A stretch of DNA of 64,000 nt from Symsagittifera roscoffensis (Eukaryota; Xenacoelomorpha; Acoela; Convolutidae). The stretch is taken from NCBI RefSeq assembly GCF_963678635.1, contig NC_087065.1, positions 45,295,919-45,359,918 of the forward strand, read 5' to 3'. The first letter of the stretch is position 1. Each line of letters opens with the position of its first letter. Below are positions 36,861-47,894 of this stretch, piece after piece. The position numbers were made by a program, and so were the translations under genes. The notes under the pieces were generated by a model that searched no databases, had not been told where the DNA came from, and saw nothing but the letters and a program-made list of their open reading frames with translations.

Positions 36861-37157
36861 AGTTTAAATGGTTTAAATTTATTTCATAAAAAATTTTAGT
36901 TTTTAATGATGTTAGTTAGCTTTTGATTGCTGTTATGTTTAGGTGATGAAGCTGGAACAACAGGATGATTTATAATTACTAACAAATAATTGTCATGCTA
37001 CTAATTTTTATTTTTTTTTCAATAAATATTTTTCAAATATGTTTTATATAATACTGCAGAAATTGAGGGAACAATCGAGATCTTTTTGTCAATCGTTATT
37101 GTACATTAATAATTTAGTTTAGCGCCTGAAATAATCATGAAGGTTTACTTCAAAATT

Positions 37158-37391
37158 TTATGTTTGCAATTGAAAATCTGAATTCATTGCTAATAAGATT
37201 CTAAATTTAAAAGTTTGTGTTGGCTTTTGCCGTACAACCATGAAACTAAATGGTAAGTTTCTACGTAGTCGTATGTCGTCTCTTGTCCGAGGTCTTCTTC
37301 CAATACCGGGTAGTTCTAGTATTGTGCGGAATATCGGCTCTGATCTATTGAGTCGTAGAGACATTTCAATTAAGTTATTATCATATAACAT
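37158..37391 (-). CDS. Leader ORF of element 1 (77 codons), conserved, unknown
   Basis: ATG at 37391 followed by 77 uninterrupted codons, within 90 nt of the PBS. Element 2 has an equally intact counterpart at 60971-61204 with most residues conserved (MLxDNNLIEMSLRLNRSEP, then ELPGIG and a PFSFMVVRQKPTQTF-like stretch). Arg/Lys-rich, no signal peptide or membrane segment. It is one of very few ORFs in either element with no stop. It could be a small regulatory protein or an upstream ORF that tunes translation; no family recognised. Confidence 0.55.
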   Translation of the reverse strand: MLYDNNLIEMSLRLNRSEPIFRTILELPGIGRRPRTRDDIRLRRNLPFSFMVVRQKPTQTFKFRILLAMNSDFQLQT

Positions 37392-37458
37392 TTTGAAAAT
37401 GTTTTGTCTAATTTCTAATCTATATTTGGTTAATTCTAAGCTAGTAAGGTCTTATTCG

Positions 37459-37476
37459 AGACTCATGGTCGCACCA
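37459..37476 (-). other. Element 1 primer-binding site
   Basis: Two bases (TC) after the 5' LTR the minus strand reads TGGTGCGACCATGAGTCT, with the TGG expected for pairing with a tRNA CCA end. Element 2 shares TGGTGC and then diverges. I cannot assign the tRNA with confidence. Confidence 0.75.
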
Positions 37477-37478
37477 GA

Positions 37479-37887
37479 TGAGTTCGGTCCTTGTGGTTAA
37501 CTCATAGAGTAATTTCAGATAGGGTACACTGTCTGCTCGTCACGCTATCTTATTTTCGGCCGGATAGATTCGTGCAACTTCTTAGTCTAATACCGATCCT
37601 AATCTTACTCTTATATCTACTAGTCTCAGGGTGTTTAACTAGTCTCTGCTAGGCTCAATAGATCTAGAGTATACTGGCTTATTGCAACTGCTGTAGTTCT
37701 CTTGGAGAGGCAACTAATTTCTAAGTTAAATTCAAATCTCTCTGGTGCTGAAATTACAAGTAATTTCAGCACTTACAAATAAGTGGGTTGTTAGTTAGAT
37801 GGATTATGATTGGTTAATATTAAATATTTTACAGTGGTAAAATATCTAATTTATCCAATAATAAAATGTAGTTTAGATCAGGTTCCA
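37479..37887 (-). repeat. Element 1 5' LTR
   Basis: 409 bp; on the minus strand it begins TGGAACC and ends AACTCA (TG...CA termini). It holds a CCAAT-like ACCAATCA, a TATAAG word further downstream, and a perfect 13-bp inverted repeat at 37745-37772. Because the coding strand is minus, this right-hand LTR is the promoter LTR. Confidence 0.95.
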
Positions 37888-37891
37888 ATAA

Positions 37892-38070
37892 CCTTAGAGA
37901 AAATTTCAGGAAATTCGGTGCAAGTTTACATACTATATCAACGGCTGCGCCGCCTTGACCTCAGTGTATTTCGTGACTTTGATCGCACTGGATTGAGCGT
38001 AGTCTCTCAAACTACCACTTTGGGATCGGAACAACTCATCAGAGAAGAAATTGCAAATCATTGCAAATAA
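37892..38070 (+). CDS. Exon-like ORF touching the element 1 insertion site
   Basis: From the right target duplication of element 1 an open frame runs to TAA at 38068-38070 with unusually even codon use (LYQRLRRLDLSVFRDFDRTG, then SVVSQTTTLGSEQLIREE). A possible acceptor is the TTTCAG at about 37904-37909. GC content is higher than the flanks. It may be the last coding exon of an unidentified plus-strand host gene, with element 1 sitting antisense in the preceding intron. I do not recognise the protein. Confidence 0.4.
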
Positions 38071-38302
38071 TTTAGTTACATTTAGCTATACAATTTCTGC
38101 TACTGCTCTTTATTTCACGGGAACGTCTTAAAAGTAACTCAAAAGATGAAAAAAACAAGTAAATAACTATAATCGTTTGCCAAGTAAGAAACACCTAACG
38201 TTCGGTGCCGCGAAAACAAAAAACGATTCGTAACGACAGACAATTCGTAAATTTCAAAAAATCGACTTTACTCGCAACGTTTGAAAGTTTCGAATAAAGT
38301 TT

Positions 38303-38420
38303 TGCCCTCTGTTGGCAAGCTCGCAACGCGTAGGTGCAACTGAGGCAGTGAGTATTCTCCCAGTTGTTTTTGATGCTTTTTTCTATTGTTGCGAGTTTTT
38401 TTTTGTGGCGAGTTGTTGTT
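38303..38420 (+). repeat. Copy of the window-start dispersed repeat
   Basis: CCTCTGTTGGCAAGCTCGCAACGCGT matches the first bases of the window with few changes; the similarity fades after about 60-100 bp. Class unknown. Confidence 0.5.
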
Positions 38421-38480
38421 TTAAGCTAAGGTTCTTGCAAGTTGTTGATAGCACTGAATACCTTACAATCATAACTCCAT

Positions 38481-38760
38481 GGGGGAGCGGTGGTGAAGTG
38501 GTTACGTCTCCGCCTCTCAATCGAAAGGTCGGATGTTCGAGGCCCACCATGATCCGTGCTCGTTGCTTGGGGGTGAAGCAACATTACCCAGCCCAGAAAA
38601 ATAACCAAAAAAATTGCATGTAGTTCTTAATCAGGGGCGCAACAGCGGTTCGCCGTGATGAGCTGTACATAACTCGACGCTTGGGTAACTTAGTCGGGCC
38701 TTGCAAAATATGGTCATTGGAGCTAGATTCAATAACTGATAAGTCGGAAACTTAAAAGGC
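38481..38760 (+). repeat. tRNA-derived SINE
   Basis: GGGGGAGCGG at 38481 starts a tRNA-like head with an A box (TGGTGAAGTGG, 38491-38501) and a B box-like GATGTTCGAGGC (38532-38543), spaced as in a type-2-like or SINE promoter. The anticodon and T stems do not pair well, so it is not a working tRNA gene. A tRNA-unrelated body follows (to about 38760). Target duplication not resolved. Confidence 0.55.
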
Positions 38761-39001
38761 GCTACTTTAAAAAGCTCATTTTCAGAACTCAATTTGAGGC
38801 CTAAAATTTTGAACGCATTTTCAGAAGGTTAAATGTTTTCACTTTCACATCTGAACTTTTCGCACCTGTAATTGCACCTGAGTCTGATAAAACCACTCAA
38901 AATTTAATATATGAGCAACCAGTTTTCGTAACCGAAATAACTTCAATCAAAATCTTACTACACCCCATAGTGTCCTTATAACTCCCTGATATCGATCCCA
39001 G

Positions 39002-39523
39002 AATGTCAAAGCGACCATCAAATCCAGCTTCTTTTCTAAACTTCAGAAGATGATGCGATCATTCTTCCAGAAGAAGGGAGAATGCCTTCTCAGTCCCATT
39101 TCTAGTCTGCTAGCTGAACTGGAATCATCTCAAGTGACACTCGAGCCAGGATGCCAATCTTTTAGCAGCACGGGTGTTGCCGACGATGAGCTTCCTCATC
39201 TAGTGACGCCAATCACTTGAATCTGTGACGTCTCTTTTTCACTGGCTTCGAGGAGCATCACCGACCCATCTCCGCCGATAATGAACTACATCGACCTGGG
39301 TCGCTTCCGCTTGAATGGGCCTGACATGCCAACCAAAGAAAAAATCCAGCTTTTTGAGGGTGCTAATCAGCCACCATTTTCCGCCAGTAGAAAGGAAGGG
39401 TCATTTAAGGAAAGTCTTAGCGACAGCAAGGTCGAGCGAAGTTTCCTTTGTTTGAACTTTTTTTCTAGAAATTCCCTCAAAAAATGTCTGCGCACGCCAT
39501 TGATTGGCAGCCTTAGATTTTGA
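39002..39523 (+). CDS. GC-rich ORF with one in-frame TGA, unknown protein
   Basis: After a CAG acceptor-like site (38999-39001) one frame stays open to 39521-39523 except for TGA at 39218-39220. Codons look biased (KLQKMMRSFFQKKGECLLSP, SSLLAELESSQVTLEPGC; after the TGA, MNYIDLGRFRLNGPDMPTKE). Serine-rich, hydrophilic, with no recognised domain. Either an exon of an unrecognised plus-strand gene that has decayed, a processed pseudogene fragment, or two exons. It is convergent with the PG-repeat gene on the minus strand. Confidence 0.4.
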
Positions 39524-40062
39524 TAAAATAAAAAGGAAGCATGATCACTCAACCAACTACGGCGCTTGTTTTTTCATCAAAACTGATGTTCATTCTAGAT
39601 GCAGTGCTATTTATAATCATAAAAATGAACAATATGGACTATTTCAAGAAAAACTGGTAGGAACAATTTTTTTGTGGAGTCAGGTGCTAAGAATTCTCCC
39701 AATAATTTGTAAAACTTATTCGGGAAAACTAAAACTAGAAAGCCAAAACCATAAGCCAGTTGAACGCTGGCACAAGGAATTCCAGATGGCAATGAGATGT
39801 GCCCATCCCACCATTCGTCCCACCCCACCATTTGTCGCTTTTTATAAATGCTAAATGTAACAAACTTTGCTTTGACAAAACAGATTTTTTCAGCTAAACT
39901 TTCAATTGATGTTATCTATTCCATATTTAGCAAAAACATTGTATACTCGAACGTTAAAATTTAGGTTCAGTTGTTTATTGTTGCATCTGCTCATGATTTA
40001 CGACAGGTGTTAGTTCCGTACATTGTCTCTGGATCTCAATATAAGCGTTGGATGTGATTGGT

Positions 40063-42212
40063 TTACTTTGAAGAGGTCTCAGTGGGCCAGTACAGACTGA
40101 GATAGGCCTCCTTCCATCTGAACTTCCGCAAATCCCCACCACTGAAAGTCTTCCTCATTCCTGGCTCCTTAAACACAACAAAGAATACTTTAAATTTTAT
40201 AAATTTTCCCGAATTATAGCGATAAAAGCAGCAACCAGGATTTTCTCGAGGGAGGGGAGGCAGATTTTCAATTTTCTTTGAAAAATTAGTCGTTTTTTTA
40301 GGTCGACCTAATTTTTAACAAAACTGGTCAAAAAGCCATTTTTGTGCACTTTTTGGAAAACGTTTATAAAAAATAGCTTTTTGTGCGAACTCTCGATCAA
40401 ATTAGTATATAATTCCGCCAAAGGCGCCTTTAGCAAAATTTTAAGGTCGTTCAGCCAAAATTGGATTTCTTTTGGGTAGGCAGATCTTTTGGGTATACGT
40501 TTAGATCTTAAAAGGGATTATGGTGAATGAAATCTGTCATAAATTGTAGTTGACTTCAATCCTGATTTGTTTCTCTTCCGTACCTTGGCTGTGCGCAGTG
40601 GTGTGCGTAGGAACTGGTCTCCCCCGAAGCTGCAGTGTCGCTCTATCTGGGGCAGTTTCCCATTGTGCAGATGGACGTCATGTGCACCAGGCCTGGTCGG
40701 AAATATTCAGACATGGGCTTACAATTACCTGAAAATCTTTTGCGCCACATATGTGAATTATTTAGGGTCCACTTTTTTCACCCTTTTATGTAAAAGTTGC
40801 AAAACTTCGAGCTAGTGTTTTTTTTATCAGCGCAAGCTTTCCTGTTATATAAGTGGATAGTAGCCACAAATTCGTTCAATGAAACACTGAATCACCGTGT
40901 CAGTGAATAATTTTTAGTTTTCGTGTCATAAGTTGTGAGAGCTTATGAAAATGAAAGAACTGTTGCGTGTACTCACGGGGGTCCCCTAGTTTGTTGCTCA
41001 TCCACGACTGACTTGCGAGTGGCGGCTGAACCGAATGGCTTGTAGCTCCTCCTCCCTTCGGACCCAGCCGACTCAGACAGTCTCGTCAGGTCCCTCTGGT
41101 AAGTCACAGGAGAAGGAACACTCAACTTCTCCTGCACAAAAAATATTCAATTAGGAGTTTTGATTGTTGGGCAAAAAATCGTAACAGTCGACAATTTTTA
41201 GCAGCAGATTTAATGACAAAAACCGATACGGCGTATCCGGTAGTGATGGTGCCCAGAAATTATACGATTACGGGTTCAAACCGCACGTGCGCAGCAGTTT
41301 TCAAGGTGATTGCTTTTAAAATATTCTTAATGGGCTCATGGTTATGTGAGCTCTAGTGCAACCTATAGTAATTTAGTAATTACCTTCTAGGTTAGGAATC
41401 CGGGCTGGTAGACAAAAAAGGCAGTTTCCTCTAAAAAAGGCAGTTTCCTAAAAAGCTGGATGCTCACCTTGGATGCCAGAGGTATGCGGAATGGTCCAGT
41501 CCGGCCACTGATGCCGACCCCCAAAATACTCTCACTTCTGCCCGGTCTCTTCTCGAGTAGACGCACAAAATCGCTGGTCTCACTCACCTACAAACAGTCC
41601 TTTATGAGCTTGGATTTTTGGCTAAACGTCTGTTGAATTAATGTTGCTTTCTTCAATTTCGCACAAACAGAAAAGCTATTAATCGCAATTTTTCTAAGCT
41701 GGCTTTCTTTTTTAGAACACAATTATAGCTGTTTTTTTTCTCAGCTGGCTATTTATTTTGGAACTCACATTTAGCTTAAGTTTTTTTCAGAAATTAAATT
41801 TTACATTTTTTTTACGAGTTTTCTTGAGAATTTTTTAAAGCTTTCTTGAGAAGTTATAGTTTAAGCATATTCTCCCAAACTGTATTTCAAATTGTATTTC
41901 ACTTGATCGAGTAGAAATAAAATGATTTTGACATAGTTTCTAATGGAGAAAAATAATAAAGTTGATATACTGGTCTGATCGAAAGATTCCGAAAAGCTGA
42001 TAAATGCCAATAAGAGCCGATTGAATGATAGAGCATGGTCTATTATGGGGTCGCATAAAGTACCGGGTATGTGCCTGGTCCGACTACCGGAGGGGTTGAG
42101 TTGACATTGTGCTGGTTGCCCAGTCTGTCGAATGCCGGCTGTCCTGGGTAGAGTCTTCTGTCCTGGCACGAATGAAAACACACGTTGCTCTCCTTCTCTC
42201 CCTCCAAGATAT
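40063..42212 (-). CDS. Sperm-tail PG-rich repeat-like protein, last five exons
   Basis: Five minus-strand exons join in phase with AG/GT borders: 42064-42212, 41468-41587, 40977-41131, 40584-40692 and 40063-40167 (stop TAA 40063-40065), about 212 residues of C-terminus. Motifs recall SHIPPO/STPG repeats: VVGPGTYP, SPVTYQRD followed by YKPFGSAATR, and PPGAHDV followed by a basic CSFGGDQF segment. Such proteins are luminal or surface proteins of ciliary/flagellar microtubules. The first exon begins with two bases of a split codon, so upstream exons exist beyond 42213, perhaps past element 2. The exact STPG member is not assigned. Confidence 0.6.
41225..41285 (+). repeat. Possible tRNA-derived SINE fragment in an intron
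   Basis: GGTAGTGATGGTGCCC is followed 30 bp later by a near-perfect B box (GGGTTCAAACCG). Lies between exons of the PG-repeat-like gene. Too short and decayed to classify. Confidence 0.3.
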
Positions 42213-45200
42213 CTGAATTGATTGAAACAAATAAACATATTATCAAATAGTTTATTCACGTTTCTCAGTAAAAGTTCTTCAAATTGAATGTAAAATATTA
42301 CAAATTACAAAACTCTTCGTTTCGTTTTTTTTGCAGCAGATAACCTATTTTAATGCTCTGGATTTTTTTATCTGACACACTGGCAACAATGGATTAAGAA
42401 TGATTTTAGCATGAAAACGTATGAAAATAAAAAGGAGATCGATTTTAATATAAAAAAGATGTAGCTTAAATAAAAAACTTAAAATTGACTGGAAAATCAA
42501 CTTGAATTTATCTGAAACTTGCAAAAAACAACCCTAATCCAATTTTCAAGCAAAACCATTTTCAAGCAAAAACATTAACAAATAACTAAAAATTGCAACT
42601 GAAAAACTTCTTGATTTTTTACTTAAACGTCTGTTCAAAAATGGATTTACATTTGAATGCGTGTAAAAAAATTTGAATAGGTTTAAGAGAATAGGAAATT
42701 CCATCCAAATTCTTTTTTGTAGTTTTTATTTACGTTGTTTAAGGTTGAGCTTTTGATGCAGTTTTTTGTTAAAACTCGGGAATTAAAAAACGAAGTTTTC
42801 TTCTGTCAGTAACTTGTTTTTTTTTGCAGTTTTAGTTTGGAAAATGATCTTTAAAAAGTATTGGAAATTTTTTTAGACGCTTTATTTATCTGCTCAGAAG
42901 TCTTTAAAAAAGACTTGATTGGATTTTTGTTAAAATTTCATAAACTTTAATAAAAATTGAATCGATTTTAAAGAACAGGAAACTCAATTCAAAACCATTT
43001 TTTAAGTCATTTTTTGTTTATGTTTTTAGGGGAAATAAAACGGTCAAATAACAGTCGAATGTTATAGAATTCGACAGTTATTTAGATCAAAATTAGATTT
43101 AAATTGACTATGATTGTGAATTGTTATTTGGTTTTTTGCTCAAACTCTGATTGATTTAACTGATAGTGTTCTTCAACTCTATTGCAAGTTTTTCAGCTCA
43201 AAATTTGGTTATATATAATTCGAACAATTTTAAGCACAAATTTTAGGCTAAAATTACAAAAAAAAACATGAACTAAGAATTAAAATGTGTCTATTAAATA
43301 AAAATGTTTATTTTGACACCTTCTTGACTTGTTACATCATGATTTCAATAAAAACTTTTCTCGATCTCAAAACGTGAAATAGATCGACATTTGTTACTTA
43401 AACCTCAAAATCAAGTTTATAGAAACAAATTGTTTATTTTTTTTTGTTTCATCGATGTTTGCCCAAAAACTGATTATTATTGACGTTTTTAATGGGTTAA
43501 TTGCATGTTTTTGCGCTCAAAATTAGATTTATTTTGATCAGTTCCTTGCTTTATTTTATAGGTTTTTGCCCAAAATCTGATTTGGGCCAAAAAACTTTCT
43601 ACGATTTTTTTGCTGATTTTTGGGCTCAAAATTGTTCTAAAAATTTTATTAACAATCTAATTAGCTCAATTTAAAATCCATTTAGAGCCCTAAAATGTAA
43701 AAGTTAAAACTTTTTGGATAAAAAAATCAATTTAAAGTCAGACTCAATTGATTCGAAACCATTTTTCTTAGTGTGGGGGTCTGTTTTGGCTTTTAAACAT
43801 TATAAAAACACCAGTATGCCACATGATTTCAAGCTTTATTTGAAAAATTTATCAAACCAAGTAGAAGGTAAAACAGCGTTTTGGCACGAAATTTTTTTCG
43901 AGTGACCGTATTTTGTTTGTGTTATTCACGAGTGCTGATACCAGATAAACAACAACTTATTTTGCATCTCAAAATTTAATGCTGTCGGGGCACTGCGTGT
44001 CTTGATTTGCGTCACAAAATTTCATGATGCAATTTATAATTGTTGTTTATCTGTTACGTAATTCACTTGAAGCTTTTATTCCACGTGGAAGCTAATTGTT
44101 GACTTGATTCAAACCTAAAATGTTATTAAGTGTCTGCGGTCATTTTTTGCGTTGAAAAACAATTTGGACTGGAATTAGGTTCGAGGTTTTCAGATTTTGT
44201 AACGCGTCAAAACACAATCAAATTCAAATAAATATTTCGGTTCCTCTATCCTCAAACTATCTTTTTTGCTTTCAACTGATAATGGTTTTTTGGTTGGCTG
44301 AGCAGTTTGGAAGTATGATTGTGGGATCACTGTTTCAATTTTTTGGATGTTAAAAATTACTTGAAGTGGTGTTTAATCTGTAACAAATGGTTGAATCATA
44401 GGAGCTGTTGTAAATTTTTTATTTGTCATTATCTGCTGGGTTGGGCAAACGCAAACCACATTTAAATAAAACACAACGCCACGAGTTTAAGATGTCTTTT
44501 AAACTGTGGTCATTGATATAAGTGCATGTATCGTGTACTATTACTTCGCCCTTTTGTTTAAGAAAGATTATATTTTTTAATTCGATCTCGAGAGTAAAGT
44601 AAGGACGATAGGGGGTCACTCATGCCTTTGTTTGGCATGGGCATCAATCAAGCAATAATTGTCAAGTATGCCCATATATTTCGAGTCCTACTTTGATGCT
44701 GTGTCCAGTATTCTATCCCAGAAAATTTTGGATCCTATTTTCAGAATAAACCCTTAGTAAGAGTTTTCGAAAGAGTCAGTTTGCTTTCTAGCGTGTTGTT
44801 TACTAATGTGTGATTGGACCGGAGTTTTCTTGGACCATTTTTGTTGAAGTTAGTTTGGAACCCAAAAATCTTGAATAATATTTGCATTTTGGGCTGTTTT
44901 GTCCGGGTCTTCAAAATCTGGGACACAACTATTAAGACAAGAAGTTTTACATGCTTTTTAAAAGATTTCGCTTTCAAAAATTTTAAGCATGATGGCATTT
45001 TTAATAAAATGCCAGACTCTATAGATACTCTTCAATTCAATTGATTTTATCCCATCAGATGGCAAAATATTTCATTTTTTAAAAAAATTCTTGCAACATT
45101 GTTAGAAGTAAATCAATGAAACAACTGAATGAAACATCTTCAGTGCAACTTTGTTTGTTATTTGAAGAAATTGCTACTCGCTAAAAAAATTGTACTAAGA

Positions 45201-45990
45201 GACTTGTGTTGAGAAATGCTACTCCGAACGCAACCACTGAAAAAATCTGGGCAACTGAATATAACAAATAGTTAAATTCAACTTGGTTAAATGAATTGGT
45301 TAGTAAGCAATAAATTTACTGTTTCTATTGGCTTGACAAAATTATTAGTATAAATTACAGTTTTTACCTTGTAGGGTAAGTTGAGTGATTAAGGCAGGCA
45401 TGTTGAACTTTTCTTAAAAAATAACGATTTAAAATTTGAATGTAAACAATTATTTGTTTATATGGTGAATCTAATATGTGTGTTTTGGCGCATGAGATGG
45501 CGACTGCTTTTATACCATGCTGCTCTGAGCAAATAGTGTTTTGATGAAGACTATTGATTTTGTGTTCATTTACTGGTTCCACTCTTTGTGCTGTTGTAAT
45601 ATTCAGTGCTGTTGTAATATGAAACAAAACAGGTGCATATAAACGTTGTTTTACCACAAGAACCACAAAAATTGGTAGGCTGCGTTTAAAAAAGGCATAG
45701 TATACAACTTTGAGCTCAAGTGGACTTCAGTTTTTTGAATCTGAAGGATGTGGTATTTCTCACCGTTACTGTAAAGCACTCCAAATTTAGCTATAAAAGC
45801 TCATCTAATCATAAAATCCGACACAAGGAACCGAGTTATATATTATCCGCCATGGTTTAACCCAACTGGATCTATTTAACAAATTCCTCCCTCCCCCCTA
45901 TGGCATCTACTAAAGAATCTCCACCCCTGAAAGTATTTACGGCCAATTAACACTTGAGTTTTGCATTGACAATTCTAACTTTGCTGCATT
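42213..45990. other. AT-rich, probably intronic region left of element 2
   Basis: No exon or RNA gene seen. 43060-43690 contains many diverged copies of a TTTTTGCCCAAAATCTGATTT-type word, a degenerate short tandem repeat. 43943-43968 and 44026-44052 form an imperfect inverted repeat (GATAAACAACAA / TTGTTGTTTATC) that could be a small foldback element. Short ORFs such as 44419-44619 and 45364-45666 lack support. Confidence 0.4.
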
Positions 45991-46356
45991 TGAGTTGGGA
46001 CTGAGGTCTAACTCATAGGGTATTTTCAGATAGGGTACACCGTCTGCTCGTCACGCTATCTTATTTTCGGCCGGATAGATTCGTACAACTTCTTAGTCTA
46101 ATACCGATCTTTATCTTACTCTTATATCTCTTAGTCTCAATAGATCTAGAGTATTTTGGTTTTGTTACGAGTCGGTCTCTTGGAAAAGACAACTAAGTCT
46201 ATTGTTAAACTCAATATGCTCTGGTGCTGAAATTACAAGTAATTTCAGCACTTACAAATAACTGGGTTGTTAGTTAGATGGAGTGTGATTGGTTAGTCTT
46301 TAATATTATATTTTATTATCTAACCAATAATAATATATAGTTAGGATCAGGTTCCA
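45991..46356 (-). repeat. Element 2 3' LTR
   Basis: 366 bp with the same ends as the 5' LTR and the palindrome at 46224-46251. Differences from the 5' LTR are numerous (substitutions plus several indels). Confidence 0.93.
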
Positions 46357-46376
46357 CCCATCCGGGGTTTACAGAG
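46357..46376 (-). other. Element 2 polypurine-tract region
   Basis: Sequence next to the 3' LTR identical to that of element 1, ending CCGGATGGG on the minus strand. Confidence 0.6.
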
Positions 46377-46738
46377 TTTTTGTTATTTCGACTTCTTTCT
46401 GCAATGGAGGATGGATGATGATCGTTTGTATTTTGCCAGCACCCTTTCTATTCCGTCCTTGGAGGTATGAACTCCAGAAAGTTGGAATCAACGAGTTTTT
46501 TTGTGATTTCAAAATGGTTTGTTCTTGATCGGTGTGGAGAACTGTGTTTTGATCTGAATTGGGAATGGTGTGAAGCTCGAGTTTGGAGGGAATGCCCTGT
46601 AACTCGGATCTGTACGTATACTTGAACATCGAGGTGGTCATTGGTCTGTTTCAATGAAGTCCTTTGCTTCAGAGTCAAGTCGTACTTCAAATCCTTTGAG
46701 TTGTGGTTGTGAGCGGCATATCGGTTGTGCTCAGCCAT
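46377..46738 (-). CDS. ORF4 of element 2
   Basis: ATG at 46738 with 96 codons to 46448 without a stop (start MAEHNRYAAHNHNSKDL, later QVYVQIRVTG). His/Gln/Ser/Arg-rich. Matches the broken ORF4 of element 1 in position and start. Unknown function. Confidence 0.5.
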
Positions 46739-47894
46739 TCTGTGGGTTATGTGTGATGAGGTCGTCTTAGCTGCTTGATGCTCGTCTTCGTGATTGTGTA
46801 TGGGCTATATTACTGCAATAAATAATTTATATAAATAAATGTTTAGTTAGTTCTTCTTTTTAGTTATGAATTTTTATTAGTTTTTATCGCAAAAGCTTTT
46901 TTTTTTATTTCAGTTATTTTAAAAGAGTTACTCACACTTGAGTACCTCTTATCAAAATTAAGGAGTCTGTCACAAAACGTGTGTTCTAGCAAGGTGGGTT
47001 AGGCCGGCTATTAAGCATGCTCAGGACGTAGTCCTAATCTGGTGGGTTAGGCCAGGAGTGAGAGTATGATTTCATGCTGATTTTTGTGGGGTCCTGTTTT
47101 GTGTTAACCTTTTATGTCGTGTTTGTTACTGGTTTTTTCCTTTTGTTGTTTTGGTTGTGTCCTTTTCTCAAAATCAAATTGTTTGGTTTGGGTTTGCGTT
47201 TCGACTTTTTGGTGTTTTATACTTTCTTTTTTAGACTTATCAATAGTCTTCAAAAGAATAAATTATCGGTTCTTTAAGCTGCTTTAATCCGGTTTGGGTA
47301 CCGTGGGTTTTCTCTTCTTAGTCATACTGTTAGTTTTTAGTTTATGGTGTTTATTAAGCTGCATTGGTTAGTTGAGATTATTATATAATTCCTTTCCAAC
47401 CGGGTTAAAAGAAAGTTTGAAACTTGTTATTAATAGTTTGAGTTGTTATTAGTGAAAGTCAAAACTTGAAATCATTATTTTAAACAATTCGTCGTGAGCG
47501 AGCTGTGCGAGTGTGCATAGAATTTATGTGCGCGTGAAATGATTCTTCAAAAAGGTTAGTACTGCTGGCATTTGTATAGATTTACTGCTGAAAATTTTAA
47601 ATTTACTGCTTTGTGAGGATTGAAATTATTAAATTGTTTTCAATGTATTTAGGTTTACTGCATTGGGGAAAAAAACCAATAGATGATTTTACCACTGGGG
47701 AGAAGAAATTTTACTGCATTATTTATTGCGGTTTGTTAATAAGAGTTTATAATTTATGAAAGAGTTTGCAAATTTTTATTTTTGTTTTCTGTTTGTAGAT
47801 GATGGTGATCTAAAGACTAAAGGAAAAACATTTAATAAGAAATGGTTAGTTTGTCTTGATTTTATTAGTGTTAAATTATTGAATTCATATTTAC
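46739..47894 (-). other. Non-coding region between ORF3 and ORF4, element 2
   Basis: Contains the GGTGGGTTAGGCC pair (near 46995 and 47040) and the CCTTTCCAACCGGGTTAAA block also seen in element 1. No ORF shared between the copies. Confidence 0.4.

Larger units (their letters stand above)
19280..37887 (-). mobile_element. Element 1: 18.6-kb Ty3/gypsy-type LTR retroelement with env and accessory ORFs
   Basis: Bounded by two 409-bp LTRs (19280-19688, 37479-37887) and a 4-bp target duplication ATAA (19276-19279, 37888-37891). Read on the minus strand: 5' LTR, PBS, 77-codon ORF, repeat-bearing leader, ORF0, gag, protease, RT, RNase H, integrase, ORF-A, env, ORF3, ORF4, purine tract, 3' LTR. The RT-RNase H-integrase order places it in Ty3/gypsy/retrovirus-like elements rather than Copia. 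Length is well above typical gypsy or simple retroviral size. LTRs differ at about 7 of 409 positions by eye, so the insertion is fairly recent, yet most ORFs carry stops or frameshifts. Confidence 0.95.

Noticed and set aside
37459-37476. Assigning a specific tRNA primer
   Set aside because: The 18-nt site does not match a tRNA 3' end I can recall with certainty, and the two elements differ after six bases.
38481-38560. Functional tRNA gene
   Set aside because: A and B boxes are present but the acceptor, anticodon and T stems do not pair well; a SINE head fits better.
41861-42259. 132-codon minus-strand ORF over the first PG-repeat exon
   Set aside because: Wrong frame; the frame with GPGTYP and matching splice phase is the supported one.
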